Notes under the pieces: model-generated
The model's database searches: none
The model's input: the letters and a program-made list of their open reading frames with translations, nothing else
What the model was told of the DNA's origin: nothing
Shown here: positions 1 through 6,603 of the stretch, piece after piece
How positions within the stretch are numbered: the stretch's first letter is position 1
How the letters are laid out: every line of letters starts with the position of its first letter
Made by a program: the position numbers and the translations under genes
Assembly (NCBI GenBank): GCA_027488495.1
Contig: JAIYBO010000187.1
Span: 1 to 7,424, forward strand
DNA: 7,424 nucleotides
Source of the DNA: Bacteroidota bacterium
GTDB taxonomy: Bacteria > Bacteroidota > Bacteroidia > NS11-12g > UBA955
Direction: 5' to 3'

Positions 1-37
1 ATAGGATCGCCAAGATATGCATCAGGCGTTGATTCAT
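1..37 (-). CDS. 5' end of an unidentified gene, cut by the window edge
   Basis: An ATG on the minus strand at 37–35 overlaps the TGA stop of the ostA-like gene by four bases (ATGA), a classic translational-coupling arrangement. Twelve codons are visible, reading MNQRLMHILAIL. This is a basic start followed by a hydrophobic run, as at the beginning of a signal peptide or membrane anchor, so the product may be exported. Nothing more can be said about the family. The frame stays open to the edge, but 37 bases is too little to prove a gene; the support is the overlap geometry, the shared strand and the N-terminal character. A second in-frame ATG lies five codons in. If real, it is the distal partner of the ostA-like gene in the same transcript. 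Confidence 0.5.
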   Translation of the reverse strand, partial: MNQRLMHILAIL

Positions 38-1632
38 GGTTGTTTTTGCGCTTTTTGGGGTTTGTTTTTGGCTTTTTTCCAGCTGTTGGATCGTTTGAGT
101 TGATCGGCGTTGGGATAGGGCAGTTCGGGTATGCTGGGGTTGTATTGGGGAATAAACGTTTGGGTGTTGGGTTTGTTTTGAATATCAAACAGGAATTTGG
201 GGAGTTTGGCTTCGGTGGCGGGCAGTTGGTTTAGGGGGTAGAGCACGCCGATGGGCTTTTCGTAGAAGGCGATGGTTTCGATTTTTCCTTTGCCAAAATG
301 GATGTTCATGCGATTGCATGATACCAAATTGGCGGATTGCAGGGTGTCTGCATCGCGAAGAAAATAAATGCTTTGGGCCTTGCCAAAGACTTGCACGCTT
401 TGTAATTGTTGCTGCGGGGTAAACTGCTGCATCATGGAATCGCCCTGTATTTGGGAGAAATGTAGGGTATCTTCTTGTATGACAACAAAGGCATTGGGGA
501 AGGCTTTGAGGGATTGAATTTTCTGTTGTTTCACCAGCATTTCCATGGAATCGCCGCTGAGGCGGGAGGTGGAGTCCCAGAGTACGGGGTTGCCGTGAAA
601 GTAGAAGGTTGAATCGCTGCGAAGCGAGGTGAGTGTGTGGCAGGTTCCAGAGGCTTTGTCTTGCGAGAAGGCCACGTGGTGGATGGCTTTGAGGGCGGTT
701 GGGTTGCTGCTATCGGTGTTGTAATGCAGGGTATCGGCGGTGATGCGGAACGGCGTTTGGGTGTTGCCTTGGATGGCGAGGGCGTGGTTCCAAACGGAAA
801 ACGCTTTTTGGTTGCCGCGGTACAGGGCATGCTCTCCCCACACTCGGTAATGGTCTATGGTATCAAGGATGAAAACATGTCCGTGCGCCTCACCCCGTTG
901 CACTTTTTTCTCAAAATGAAGGGTATCGCAGAGGATCACTTTGCCTGAATCGAAGAGGGCTACTTGGCCGTTGAACTGTCCGGTTTCGGCTTCGGTGAGG
1001 TAGTATCCGCGTTGGAAAACGAGCGTTTTGGAGAGATAATCGAGTTGTGTTAGGGCGAAGAACTGCGCTTTTTTGGTGTCGGTGCGATATTGAAGGGTAT
1101 CGGTTTTAACGGTATAATCGGGGGTTGTTAGCACCACTTTGTTCTTGAAGAACAGGGTTTTGATGGAGGGGTTATAGCTTCCGGAGGTGGAGGTCAGGGT
1201 GGTTTGTTTGTCTTTGATGAGGCCACGGGCGCCGTACCAACCCACTTTGGTTTGGGTGTTGTATTGGATCCAGGGGGTGGTGAGGGTCATGCTACCATCG
1301 GTGAGGGTAACACCGCCGGAGACTTTGGCGATATGCGTGGCGTTGTTGTATTCGAGGGTTCTTCCGGTGACGGTGGCGCCATCGGAATTGGTGATTCTCA
1401 CGTTGCCTCTGCCCAAAAGGTCTTCGGTTTGTGGGTCGTATTCAGCTTCATCGCAGAACACTTGGGAGCCGGATTGTTCGAATCGCACATTTTCGCGGAG
1501 CCATTGCACGGTTTTATCGCCTTTTTTGAGCGATTTCATGCGGCCGGCTTGCAGTGAGATGGCTTGCGCTTGCAGCTGTGGCAGGGCGATGATGGAGAGC
1601 AGCAGGATGATGAATTGCATGCGCCACGCCAT
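34..1632 (-). CDS. OstA/LptA-like periplasmic protein (OstA_2 type)
   Basis: The predicted product is an exported OstA-superfamily protein of 532 residues. The superfamily includes LptA and the N-domain of LptD, which handle lipopolysaccharide between inner and outer membranes; the exact role of the long Bacteroidota members is less settled. Residues 5–24 (MQFIILLLSIIALPQLQAQA) form a clear signal peptide with an AQA cleavage site. The mature part starts with an OstA-like segment (about 41–165: VQWLRENVRF, CDEAEYDPQTEDLLGRGNV, GRTLEYNNATHIAKVSGGV). Further beta-rich units follow, marked by recurring D-T-L-x-[YF] or GDSM motifs near 177, 235, 299, 360, 388 and 397. The last 30 or so residues are Pro-, Lys- and Gln-rich and look disordered. 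E. coli LptA is about 185 residues, so this is much longer. The frame is open to a GTG at 1689, but that adds 19 residues before the signal peptide. The ATG at 1632 follows an AAAATC context; ATG 1620 is a close alternative. It diverges from tilS. Confidence 0.87.
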   Translation of the reverse strand: MAWRMQFIILLLSIIALPQLQAQAISLQAGRMKSLKKGDKTVQWLRENVRFEQSGSQVFCDEAEYDPQTEDLLGRGNVRITNSDGATVTGRTLEYNNATHIAKVSGGVTLTDGSMTLTTPWIQYNTQTKVGWYGARGLIKDKQTTLTSTSGSYNPSIKTLFFKNKVVLTTPDYTVKTDTLQYRTDTKKAQFFALTQLDYLSKTLVFQRGYYLTEAETGQFNGQVALFDSGKVILCDTLHFEKKVQRGEAHGHVFILDTIDHYRVWGEHALYRGNQKAFSVWNHALAIQGNTQTPFRITADTLHYNTDSSNPTALKAIHHVAFSQDKASGTCHTLTSLRSDSTFYFHGNPVLWDSTSRLSGDSMEMLVKQQKIQSLKAFPNAFVVIQEDTLHFSQIQGDSMMQQFTPQQQLQSVQVFGKAQSIYFLRDADTLQSANLVSCNRMNIHFGKGKIETIAFYEKPIGVLYPLNQLPATEAKLPKFLFDIQNKPNTQTFIPQYNPSIPELPYPNADQLKRSNSWKKAKNKPQKAQKQP

Positions 1633-1725
1633 GATTTTGTGTTGGCGGGGTGAAGGAGAAAACTTGTTTCGAAATTGGAAATAACCCACGGAGTTTCGGC
1701 TTTGTGCAATTACTTTGCAAAGTAA
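1633..1725. other. Divergent intergenic region between ostA-like gene and tilS
   Basis: This 93-bp gap must hold the start signals for both divergent genes. It shrinks to 36 bp if the ostA-like gene uses the GTG at 1689. Apart from the palindrome at 1710–1725 I see no operator, riboswitch or RNA gene. Neither start has a purine-rich Shine-Dalgarno sequence, as is usual in Bacteroidota. No convincing -33 TTG is found at the expected spacing on either strand. Confidence 0.6.
1710..1725. promoter_or_regulatory. Perfect 16-bp palindrome with a -7-like box in each direction
   Basis: TTACTTTGCAAAGTAA is identical to its reverse complement. Read on either strand it gives TTACTTTGC, one base off the Bacteroidota -7 consensus TAnnTTTG (TT for TA). 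It lies between divergent genes, so it could act as a shared bidirectional promoter core, or as the site of a dimeric regulator. On the plus strand the TTTG ends 8 bases before the tilS GTG. Its last three bases (TAA) are the stop that closes the tilS frame directly upstream. The symmetry is seen in the sequence; the promoter role is inferred, and is weakened by the lack of a clear -33 element. Confidence 0.5.
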
Positions 1726-3045
1726 GTGTTAAAAGCGTTTGAAACATCGGTAAATCTACAGAATTGGGATTTGGGGCGACGGCCGACATTGTTGGCGGTG
1801 AGCGGGGGTGTGGATTCGGTGGCGATGGCCCGATTGTTTGCGATGAAGGGTTATCCGTTTGCGATGGCGCACGTGAATTTTGGGCTGAGGGGCAAGGAGA
1901 GTGAGGGCGATGAAGTGTTTGTGCGGGGCTTGGCGAAGGAGTTGGGCGTGGAAGTGTTTGTGGAAAGGGTGGATGTTGGGGGGTATCGGCGCGCCAATGG
2001 GATCTCGGTGCAGATGGCTGCGCGGGAGTTGCGATATTCGTTTTTTCGACGGGTGATGCGGGAGCGGGGCTTTGAACGGTTGGCGACGGGGCATCACGCG
2101 AACGACAATTTGGAGCATTTTTTTGTGTATTTGTATCGCGGGAACACAGCTGTGGCATGGCGGGGGATATGGCAGGAACAGGGCGATGTGGTTCGGCCTT
2201 TGTTGGGGTTTTTGAAATCGGAATTGGAAGAATTTTTGGTGGCGGGCGGATGGTTGTGGCGGGAGGATCGCAGCAATGGCGGGGTGGGATATTTGCGCAA
2301 CAAGGTGAGGCATTTTGTGATGCCGGGGCTGGACGATTTTGCGAAGGAATTTTATGGTTTGAGCATGCGAAAACAGCAGACTTTGCGGGGCTGGCGAGCG
2401 CAGCAGATGGGTTTGTGGGATGAACATTGTGAGGAGAGTGATGGCGGTGTGTGGGTACCTTCGGTTTATTTGACTTTGGCCGATGAGAGCTATTGGGTAG
2501 ATCGATTGATGGGGATGGGATTTTCATTGAGTCAGTTGAAACAGGCCAGGGAGAATCACCGCGCGGGTGCGAAGTATGAGGGGGTGGATCGGACGTTGTG
2601 GGTGGGCCGGGGCGGATGGATGGTTCGCGGGAAAGTGTTGGAATCTGCGGTGGCGCATACGCTGGAGTGGATCGATGGGGGTGTGATGCATTGGGGCGGA
2701 TATCGCATAGAAACCAAAAAAGTGGCGTTGAATGGGGAGGGGTTGTTGGAACGGATGTTGTTGGAGTCGCCGGATGCTTATTACTTTGGTATGGGCATAG
2801 AAAGCAAGGCTTGGGTGGTGCGCGGTTGGGTGAATGGCGATCGGATGGAGATGTTTGGCGGTGGCGTGAAGAAACTGAGCGATGTTTTTGTGAACGAAAA
2901 AGTGGAATCGTTTGTGAAGCCTTTTGTGCCGTTGGTGGTGGGTTCGATGGGGGTTTTGTGTGCTTTGGGATTGAAAAGATCGGCGGGATATCCCGTGTTG
3001 GAGGGCGATTCGATGTGCTGGGAGTTGTGTTGGGAGCGGTTGTAG
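1726..3045 (+). CDS. tilS: tRNA(Ile)-lysidine synthetase TilS
   Basis: Cytoplasmic ATP-dependent enzyme that attaches lysine to C34 of the CAU-anticodon tRNA-Ile, so that it reads AUA and is charged with isoleucine; essential in most bacteria. The 439 residues carry the full family signature: the PP-loop ATP site SGGVDS (26–31), HVNFGLRG (49–56), MAARELRY (97–104), GHHANDN (122–128), RPLL (157–160), WREDRSN (178–184) and RNKVRH (191–196). The TilS C-terminal domain lies around 363–430 (VVRGWVNGDRMEMFGGGVKKLSD). The length is normal for the family. The start is a GTG: a TAA stop lies immediately upstream in frame, and the next ATG (residue 34) would remove the PP-loop. One oddity is that the HHxxDxxET motif ends in EH here (H131). 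Tryptophan is unusually frequent (17 of 439), which follows from the G-rich coding strand. It diverges from the ostA-like gene, and the next gene starts 37 bases after its stop. Confidence 0.97.
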   Translation: MLKAFETSVNLQNWDLGRRPTLLAVSGGVDSVAMARLFAMKGYPFAMAHVNFGLRGKESEGDEVFVRGLAKELGVEVFVERVDVGGYRRANGISVQMAARELRYSFFRRVMRERGFERLATGHHANDNLEHFFVYLYRGNTAVAWRGIWQEQGDVVRPLLGFLKSELEEFLVAGGWLWREDRSNGGVGYLRNKVRHFVMPGLDDFAKEFYGLSMRKQQTLRGWRAQQMGLWDEHCEESDGGVWVPSVYLTLADESYWVDRLMGMGFSLSQLKQARENHRAGAKYEGVDRTLWVGRGGWMVRGKVLESAVAHTLEWIDGGVMHWGGYRIETKKVALNGEGLLERMLLESPDAYYFGMGIESKAWVVRGWVNGDRMEMFGGGVKKLSDVFVNEKVESFVKPFVPLVVGSMGVLCALGLKRSAGYPVLEGDSMCWELCWERL

Positions 3046-3076
3046 TTGGAAATTGGGGCAATCCTTATACCTTTGT
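3046..3076 (+). promoter_or_regulatory. Bacteroidota-type promoter for the nucleotidyltransferase–murF/alr operon
   Basis: The -7 element TACCTTTGT (3068–3076) is an exact match to TAnnTTTGY. A -33 TTG at 3046–3048 is separated from it by 19 bp, close to the spacing known for the primary sigma factor of this phylum. The TTG directly follows the tilS stop codon. The ATG at 3083 comes only 7 bases after the TTTG, so the predicted transcript starts about four bases before the start codon or on it. The operon can therefore be transcribed independently of tilS, although read-through from tilS is also possible because no terminator is visible between them. Confidence 0.65.
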
Positions 3077-3082
3077 TTTTGA

Positions 3083-4081
3083 ATGAAAGCGATCATCCCA
3101 TTGGCGGGCATCGGCAGTCGCCTCAAGCCCCATACGCGTACCCAGCCCAAATCACTGATTCCCTTGGCGGGAAAGCCCATTTTGGGACATATTATGGATC
3201 GATTGGTGGAGGCAGGGGTAACAGACTTTGTGTTCGTGATTGGTTATTTGGGGGATCGCATCGAACAGTATATCACAGAGAATTACGGACAGTATAAAAG
3301 CACGTTTGTGATCCAAACTTTGGGTCGAGGCATTGGACATGCGGTGTGGTTGGCGCGGGAAGAATTTGCCAGTGGGGAGCGCATGATGATTGTATTGGGC
3401 GATACCATTTTTGAGGCCGATTTTAAAAGTGTGTTGGCCCAGGGCGGGAATGCTTTGGGTGTGAAAAAGGTGGAGGACCCCCGTTTGTTTGGTGTGGCGG
3501 AGCTGGATGAATCGGGAAAGATATCGCGGTTGAGTGAAAAGCCATTGATACCCAAATCCAATTTGGCGTTGGTGGGGTTGTACGTGATTGAGGATACGGA
3601 GAGCTTGTTTGATTGTTTGGATTACAACATCCAGAACGAGATTCGCACACAAAATGAGTTTCATTTGACCGATGCGTTGCAGTGCATGATTGCGCGTGGG
3701 GTGGAATTTCGCACTTTTGCGGTGGATACTTGGTTTGATTGTGGCAAGAAAGACATCATTTTACAGACCAATCGGAATTTGTTGAGGCAGGTTGATCAGC
3801 ATCAGTTTGCGAATTTCGAGCGGGGAAATATCATCATACAGCCGGTGCACATTGCGGCTACGGCGAAGGTGGAAAACAGTATTATTGGTCCGGACGTGAG
3901 TATTGGAGAGGGTGCTGTGATTTCGCGGAGTGTGGTGAAAAATAGCATCATTGGTCAGGGCGCGGAGCTCACAAACGCCATTTTGGAGGATTCGTTGGTG
4001 GGGAGTGATTCTGTGTTGGTGGGTGCGGCGTCGAGTTTGAACATTGGCGACAGTGCGGAGATCAATTTGAGGAATTCATAG
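3083..4081 (+). CDS. Sugar-phosphate nucleotidyltransferase with C-terminal left-handed beta-helix
   Basis: Member of the RmlA/GlmU-like NTP-transferase family, which couples a sugar 1-phosphate to an NTP, giving an NDP-sugar and pyrophosphate in the cytoplasm. The N-terminal nucleotide-binding signature GIGSRLKPHTRTQPKSLIPL runs from residue 9 to 28, with the catalytic-type Arg13 and Lys23. The metal-binding GD is at 106–107, SEKP at 151–154, the sugar-pocket segment LVGLYVIE at 163–170, and the second metal-site motif DTWFDCG at 215–221. Residues about 261–330 show hexapeptide-like repeats (VENSIIGPDVSIGEGAVI and following) typical of a short left-handed beta-helix. The 332-residue length fits the long, beta-helix-bearing members. 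The sequence does not fix the sugar or nucleotide: dTTP/glucose-1-P (RmlA-type), UDP-sugar or GDP-mannose chemistry all remain possible. Its stop is one base from the murF–alr start, so the two are co-transcribed and probably translationally coupled, which suggests an envelope polysaccharide or cell-wall role. Confidence 0.9.
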   Translation: MKAIIPLAGIGSRLKPHTRTQPKSLIPLAGKPILGHIMDRLVEAGVTDFVFVIGYLGDRIEQYITENYGQYKSTFVIQTLGRGIGHAVWLAREEFASGERMMIVLGDTIFEADFKSVLAQGGNALGVKKVEDPRLFGVAELDESGKISRLSEKPLIPKSNLALVGLYVIEDTESLFDCLDYNIQNEIRTQNEFHLTDALQCMIARGVEFRTFAVDTWFDCGKKDIILQTNRNLLRQVDQHQFANFERGNIIIQPVHIAATAKVENSIIGPDVSIGEGAVISRSVVKNSIIGQGAELTNAILEDSLVGSDSVLVGAASSLNIGDSAEINLRNS

Positions 4082-4082
4082 G

Positions 4083-6602
4083 GTGAAATTTCGGATTTCG
4101 GATATCGTTGGGGTGGTTGATGCGCAATTGCGCGGTGGTGAAGATGTGGTTGTGGGCGATGACGCTCATGAAATCACGGCCATGGTATTTGATGCGCGAA
4201 AGTTGTGGGGTTTGGCGCCTTCGTCGGCCTTGTTTTTGGCGTTGAATGGAAGGCGTGACGGGCATGAATTCATTGGGCAGGCCTATGCGGGTGGTGTTCG
4301 ATATTTTTTGGTGTCGCGCTGTGATGCGGCGTGGTTGATTTTGTATCCGGGGGCGGTGTTTTTGGTGGTGGAGGATGTGTTGTTGGCTTTGCAGGCATTG
4401 GCGGCATGGCATCGGAAGCGGTTAACGGGTGTGGTGATGGGGATTACGGGTAGCAACGGCAAAACCATCGTAAAGGAATGGTTGTGGGAGTTGTTGAAAG
4501 ACGATTTTGTGCTGGGAAAAAGTCCCAGGAGTTATAACAGTGGTTTGGGTGTGGCGTTGAGTTTGTTGAATGTATCGCCGGGTACGGGTGTGGCGTTGAT
4601 GGAGGCGGGGATATCTGTGCGGGGTGATATGGATCGATTGGTGGGGATGTTATCGCCCAACATGGTGGTGCTCACGCATTTGGGGGAGGCGCATGCCGAG
4701 GGTTTTGGGTCGATGCAGGAGAAGGCGGCAGAGAAGGTGAAGTTGGCGGTGGGTGCGGATGTGGTGGTGTATCCTTTCGATGAGGAACTGTTGAGGGCTG
4801 AGGTGGGGGTGTTGAAGCGGTCGCAACCGATGATGAAGACGATTTCGTGGGGGTGGCAGGAAGGCGCGAATTTTCGCTTGGTGAAGGTGGAGGCGGTTGG
4901 TGGTTTAGCGGTGGGTTTGTCGGGTTCAGCGTCGGGTTCAGTGTCGTCGGGTTCGTTGATGCAAGCGATTTCATTTGTGCATCGGGGAACGGAGCATCGC
5001 TTCGAAATACCGTTTTTGGATCAGGCATCGGTGAGCAATGCGATGTCGTGCTTGTGTGCTTTGGTGGCTTTGGAGCGATGGGATGAGGCGCATTTGGCAC
5101 GTTTTCGGGTGTTGCCGCGCTTGGAGAACCGGTTGCAGTTTATGGCTGGGAGGAATGGGAATTATGTGCTGAACGACAGTTATTCTGCGGATTTGGAGAG
5201 TTTGGGTGTGGCGTTGGATATGTTGAAGCGACAGTCGCCGAATTTGCCGATGACGGTGGTATTGGGTGGTTTTGAGCAAACTGGGATGGACATTGGTTCT
5301 TTGCGTTTGCGGTTGATGGAGATGTTGAAGGGATTTGGTGTGGAGGAGGTTGTTTGGGTGGGTGCTGAGTATGCGGGGATGGAGGGTTTGGTGTTTGAGG
5401 ATATGGGGGCGTTGTTGGGATCGGCTTGGTTGAGCCAAGTGAGTGGCAGGGCGATATTGGTGAAAGGTTCGCGGAGCAGTGGGTTGGAGCGGGTGGTTGC
5501 GAGGTTACAGGCGCGGTTGTTACAGACCCGTTTGGAGATACATTTGGGTGCGTTGAAGCACAATTTTTTGCATTTCAAGCGATTGGCCGGTGAAGGGAAG
5601 AAGGTGATGTGTATGGTGAAGGCGTTTGGGTATGGCAGCGGCAGTTTTGAGTCGGCCAGCGCCTTGCAGGCGCTGGCTGTGGACTATTTGGGGGTGGCGT
5701 ATGTGGATGAGGGGATTGCGTTGCGGAATGCGGGGATCACGGTTCCCATTATGGTGATGAATGTGGATGCGGGGGCGGCTTGGCAGTTGCAGGAGTATGG
5801 ATTGGAGCCTGTGGTTTTTAGTTTGGAATCGCTGCGGGGCTTGTTGAATTCGGGTGTGAGTGGGTTGAGATTGCACGTGGAGGTGGATACGGGGATGCAT
5901 CGATTGGGATTTGCGGCGGGTGAGATGGAGGATTTGCTAGCGGTGTTGGCGGGGTCATCGTTCAGGGTGGCATCGGTGTTCAGTCATTTGGCGGCCAGCG
6001 AGGACGGGGATTCGGATGCGTTTACGAGGAAGCAGATGGATGTTTTTGCGGGTGCTGCTGCGGTGTTGGAAGGTGGTTTGGGCTATGGGGTGTTGAAGCA
6101 CATCGAGAATACGGGCGGGATATTGCGATTTGGCGATGCGCGTTTTGATATGGTGCGTTTGGGGATAGGGTTGTACGGTGTGGATCCGCGGGGTGTTGTT
6201 GGTGTGGGGTTGCAGCCGGTGACGCGTTGGGTGAGTACCATTTCACAGGTTCAGATGGTGAAGGCCGGCGAGGGGGTGGGGTATGGGATGCATGGGGTGA
6301 GTGAGCATGACCGTGAGATTGCGGTGATTGCTGCGGGCTATGCCGATGGGTTGTGGCGCGCGGATGGACAGGCCCGTTCTGGTGTTTGGGTGAAGGGGGT
6401 TGAGGCGCAGTTTGTAGGCAACATTTGCATGGACATGGCCATGGTGGATGTTACGGGTTTGGGTTGTAAGGCGGGGGATGAGGTGGAGTTATTCGGGGAG
6501 CACTTGCGTGTTGAAACGGTGGCGGTCCGAAGGGGCACCATACCGTATGAGGTTTTAACCTCGGTATCCCAGCGTGTAGCGCGGGTTTACGTTGAGGAGT
6601 GA
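4083..6602 (+). CDS. murF-alr: Bifunctional MurF ligase / alanine racemase fusion
   Basis: One 839-residue cytoplasmic protein carries two peptidoglycan-precursor enzymes. Residues 1 to about 478 are MurF, which adds D-Ala-D-Ala to the UDP-MurNAc-tripeptide using ATP. Features are the substrate-domain motif ALFLALNGRRDGHEFI (49–64), P-loop GSNGKT (123–128), SPRSYNSGLGVALS (147–160), EAGISVRGDMD (174–184), HLGEAHAEGF (199–208) and the C-terminal-domain motif NDSYSADLESL (364–374). From about 482 a fold-type III alanine racemase begins (LEIHLGALKHN). Its PLP lysine is K513 in MVKAFGYGSG, followed by MHRLGF (605–610), the PLP-contacting R692 in VRLGIGLYG, catalytic Tyr753 in AGYADGLWR, GNICMDMAMVDV (779–790) and GTIPYEVLTSVSQRV at the end. 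Both active sites look intact. In the P-loop the usual second Thr is Ile (GKTIVKEW), which I recall as normal for these fusions. The GTG start is set by the family-typical MKFRISDI. A Ser/Gly-rich insertion lies at 280–291. Confidence 0.96.
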   Translation: MKFRISDIVGVVDAQLRGGEDVVVGDDAHEITAMVFDARKLWGLAPSSALFLALNGRRDGHEFIGQAYAGGVRYFLVSRCDAAWLILYPGAVFLVVEDVLLALQALAAWHRKRLTGVVMGITGSNGKTIVKEWLWELLKDDFVLGKSPRSYNSGLGVALSLLNVSPGTGVALMEAGISVRGDMDRLVGMLSPNMVVLTHLGEAHAEGFGSMQEKAAEKVKLAVGADVVVYPFDEELLRAEVGVLKRSQPMMKTISWGWQEGANFRLVKVEAVGGLAVGLSGSASGSVSSGSLMQAISFVHRGTEHRFEIPFLDQASVSNAMSCLCALVALERWDEAHLARFRVLPRLENRLQFMAGRNGNYVLNDSYSADLESLGVALDMLKRQSPNLPMTVVLGGFEQTGMDIGSLRLRLMEMLKGFGVEEVVWVGAEYAGMEGLVFEDMGALLGSAWLSQVSGRAILVKGSRSSGLERVVARLQARLLQTRLEIHLGALKHNFLHFKRLAGEGKKVMCMVKAFGYGSGSFESASALQALAVDYLGVAYVDEGIALRNAGITVPIMVMNVDAGAAWQLQEYGLEPVVFSLESLRGLLNSGVSGLRLHVEVDTGMHRLGFAAGEMEDLLAVLAGSSFRVASVFSHLAASEDGDSDAFTRKQMDVFAGAAAVLEGGLGYGVLKHIENTGGILRFGDARFDMVRLGIGLYGVDPRGVVGVGLQPVTRWVSTISQVQMVKAGEGVGYGMHGVSEHDREIAVIAAGYADGLWRADGQARSGVWVKGVEAQFVGNICMDMAMVDVTGLGCKAGDEVELFGEHLRVETVAVRRGTIPYEVLTSVSQRVARVYVEE
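4919..4954 (+). repeat. Short in-frame GTCGGGTTC repeat inside murF
   Basis: Three copies of GTCGGGTTC start at 4919, 4931 and 4946. The first two belong to near-identical 12-bp units, and an extra GTC precedes the third. They encode the Ser/Gly-rich stretch around residues 280–291 (SGSASGSVSSGS), between the MurF strands that precede IPFLDQASVSNAM. It reads as a flexible loop, and the repeats could have arisen by slippage. Confidence 0.7.
5655..5677. repeat. Perfect 10-bp inverted repeat with 3-nt loop inside the racemase region
   Basis: The arm GCCAGCGCCT (5655–5664) and the arm AGGCGCTGGC (5668–5677) are exact reverse complements around the loop TGC. A G·U pair could extend the stem by one in RNA. 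It lies in the coding region of the racemase domain just after the PLP-lysine motif, and encodes part of SASALQALAV. No T-run follows, so it is not an intrinsic terminator. No role is known. Confidence 0.6.
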
Positions 6603-6603
6603 T

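Noticed and set aside
1187..1684. Plus-strand frames opposite the 5' part of the ostA-like gene
   Set aside because: They are Cys/Arg/Ser-rich shadows without recognisable motifs, while the minus-strand protein has a signal peptide and OstA repeats.
1514..3061. Long open frame on the minus strand antisense to tilS
   Set aside because: The product is Pro/Ser/His-rich low-complexity sequence, as expected from reading the complement of G-rich codons, and the plus strand holds an unmistakable TilS.
4062..4069. TCAATTTG, a -7-like box shortly before the murF–alr start
   Set aside because: It has a mismatch in the TA and no TTG at a good distance, and the one-base gap to the preceding gene favours co-transcription.
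4122..4133. 12-bp palindrome GCGCAATTGCGC near the start of murF
   Set aside because: One or two 12-bp palindromes are expected by chance in a window this size, and it lies in coding sequence.
4449..4476. Possible P-loop defect in MurF (GKTI instead of GKTT)
   Set aside because: The Gly, Lys and first Thr are intact, and Ile at this site is, to my recollection, normal in Bacteroidota MurF–Alr fusions.
5505..5535. Possible frameshift fusing two separate genes murF and alr
   Set aside because: The frame is continuous through the linker with no stop or overlap signal, and the fusion is a known arrangement in Bacteroidota.
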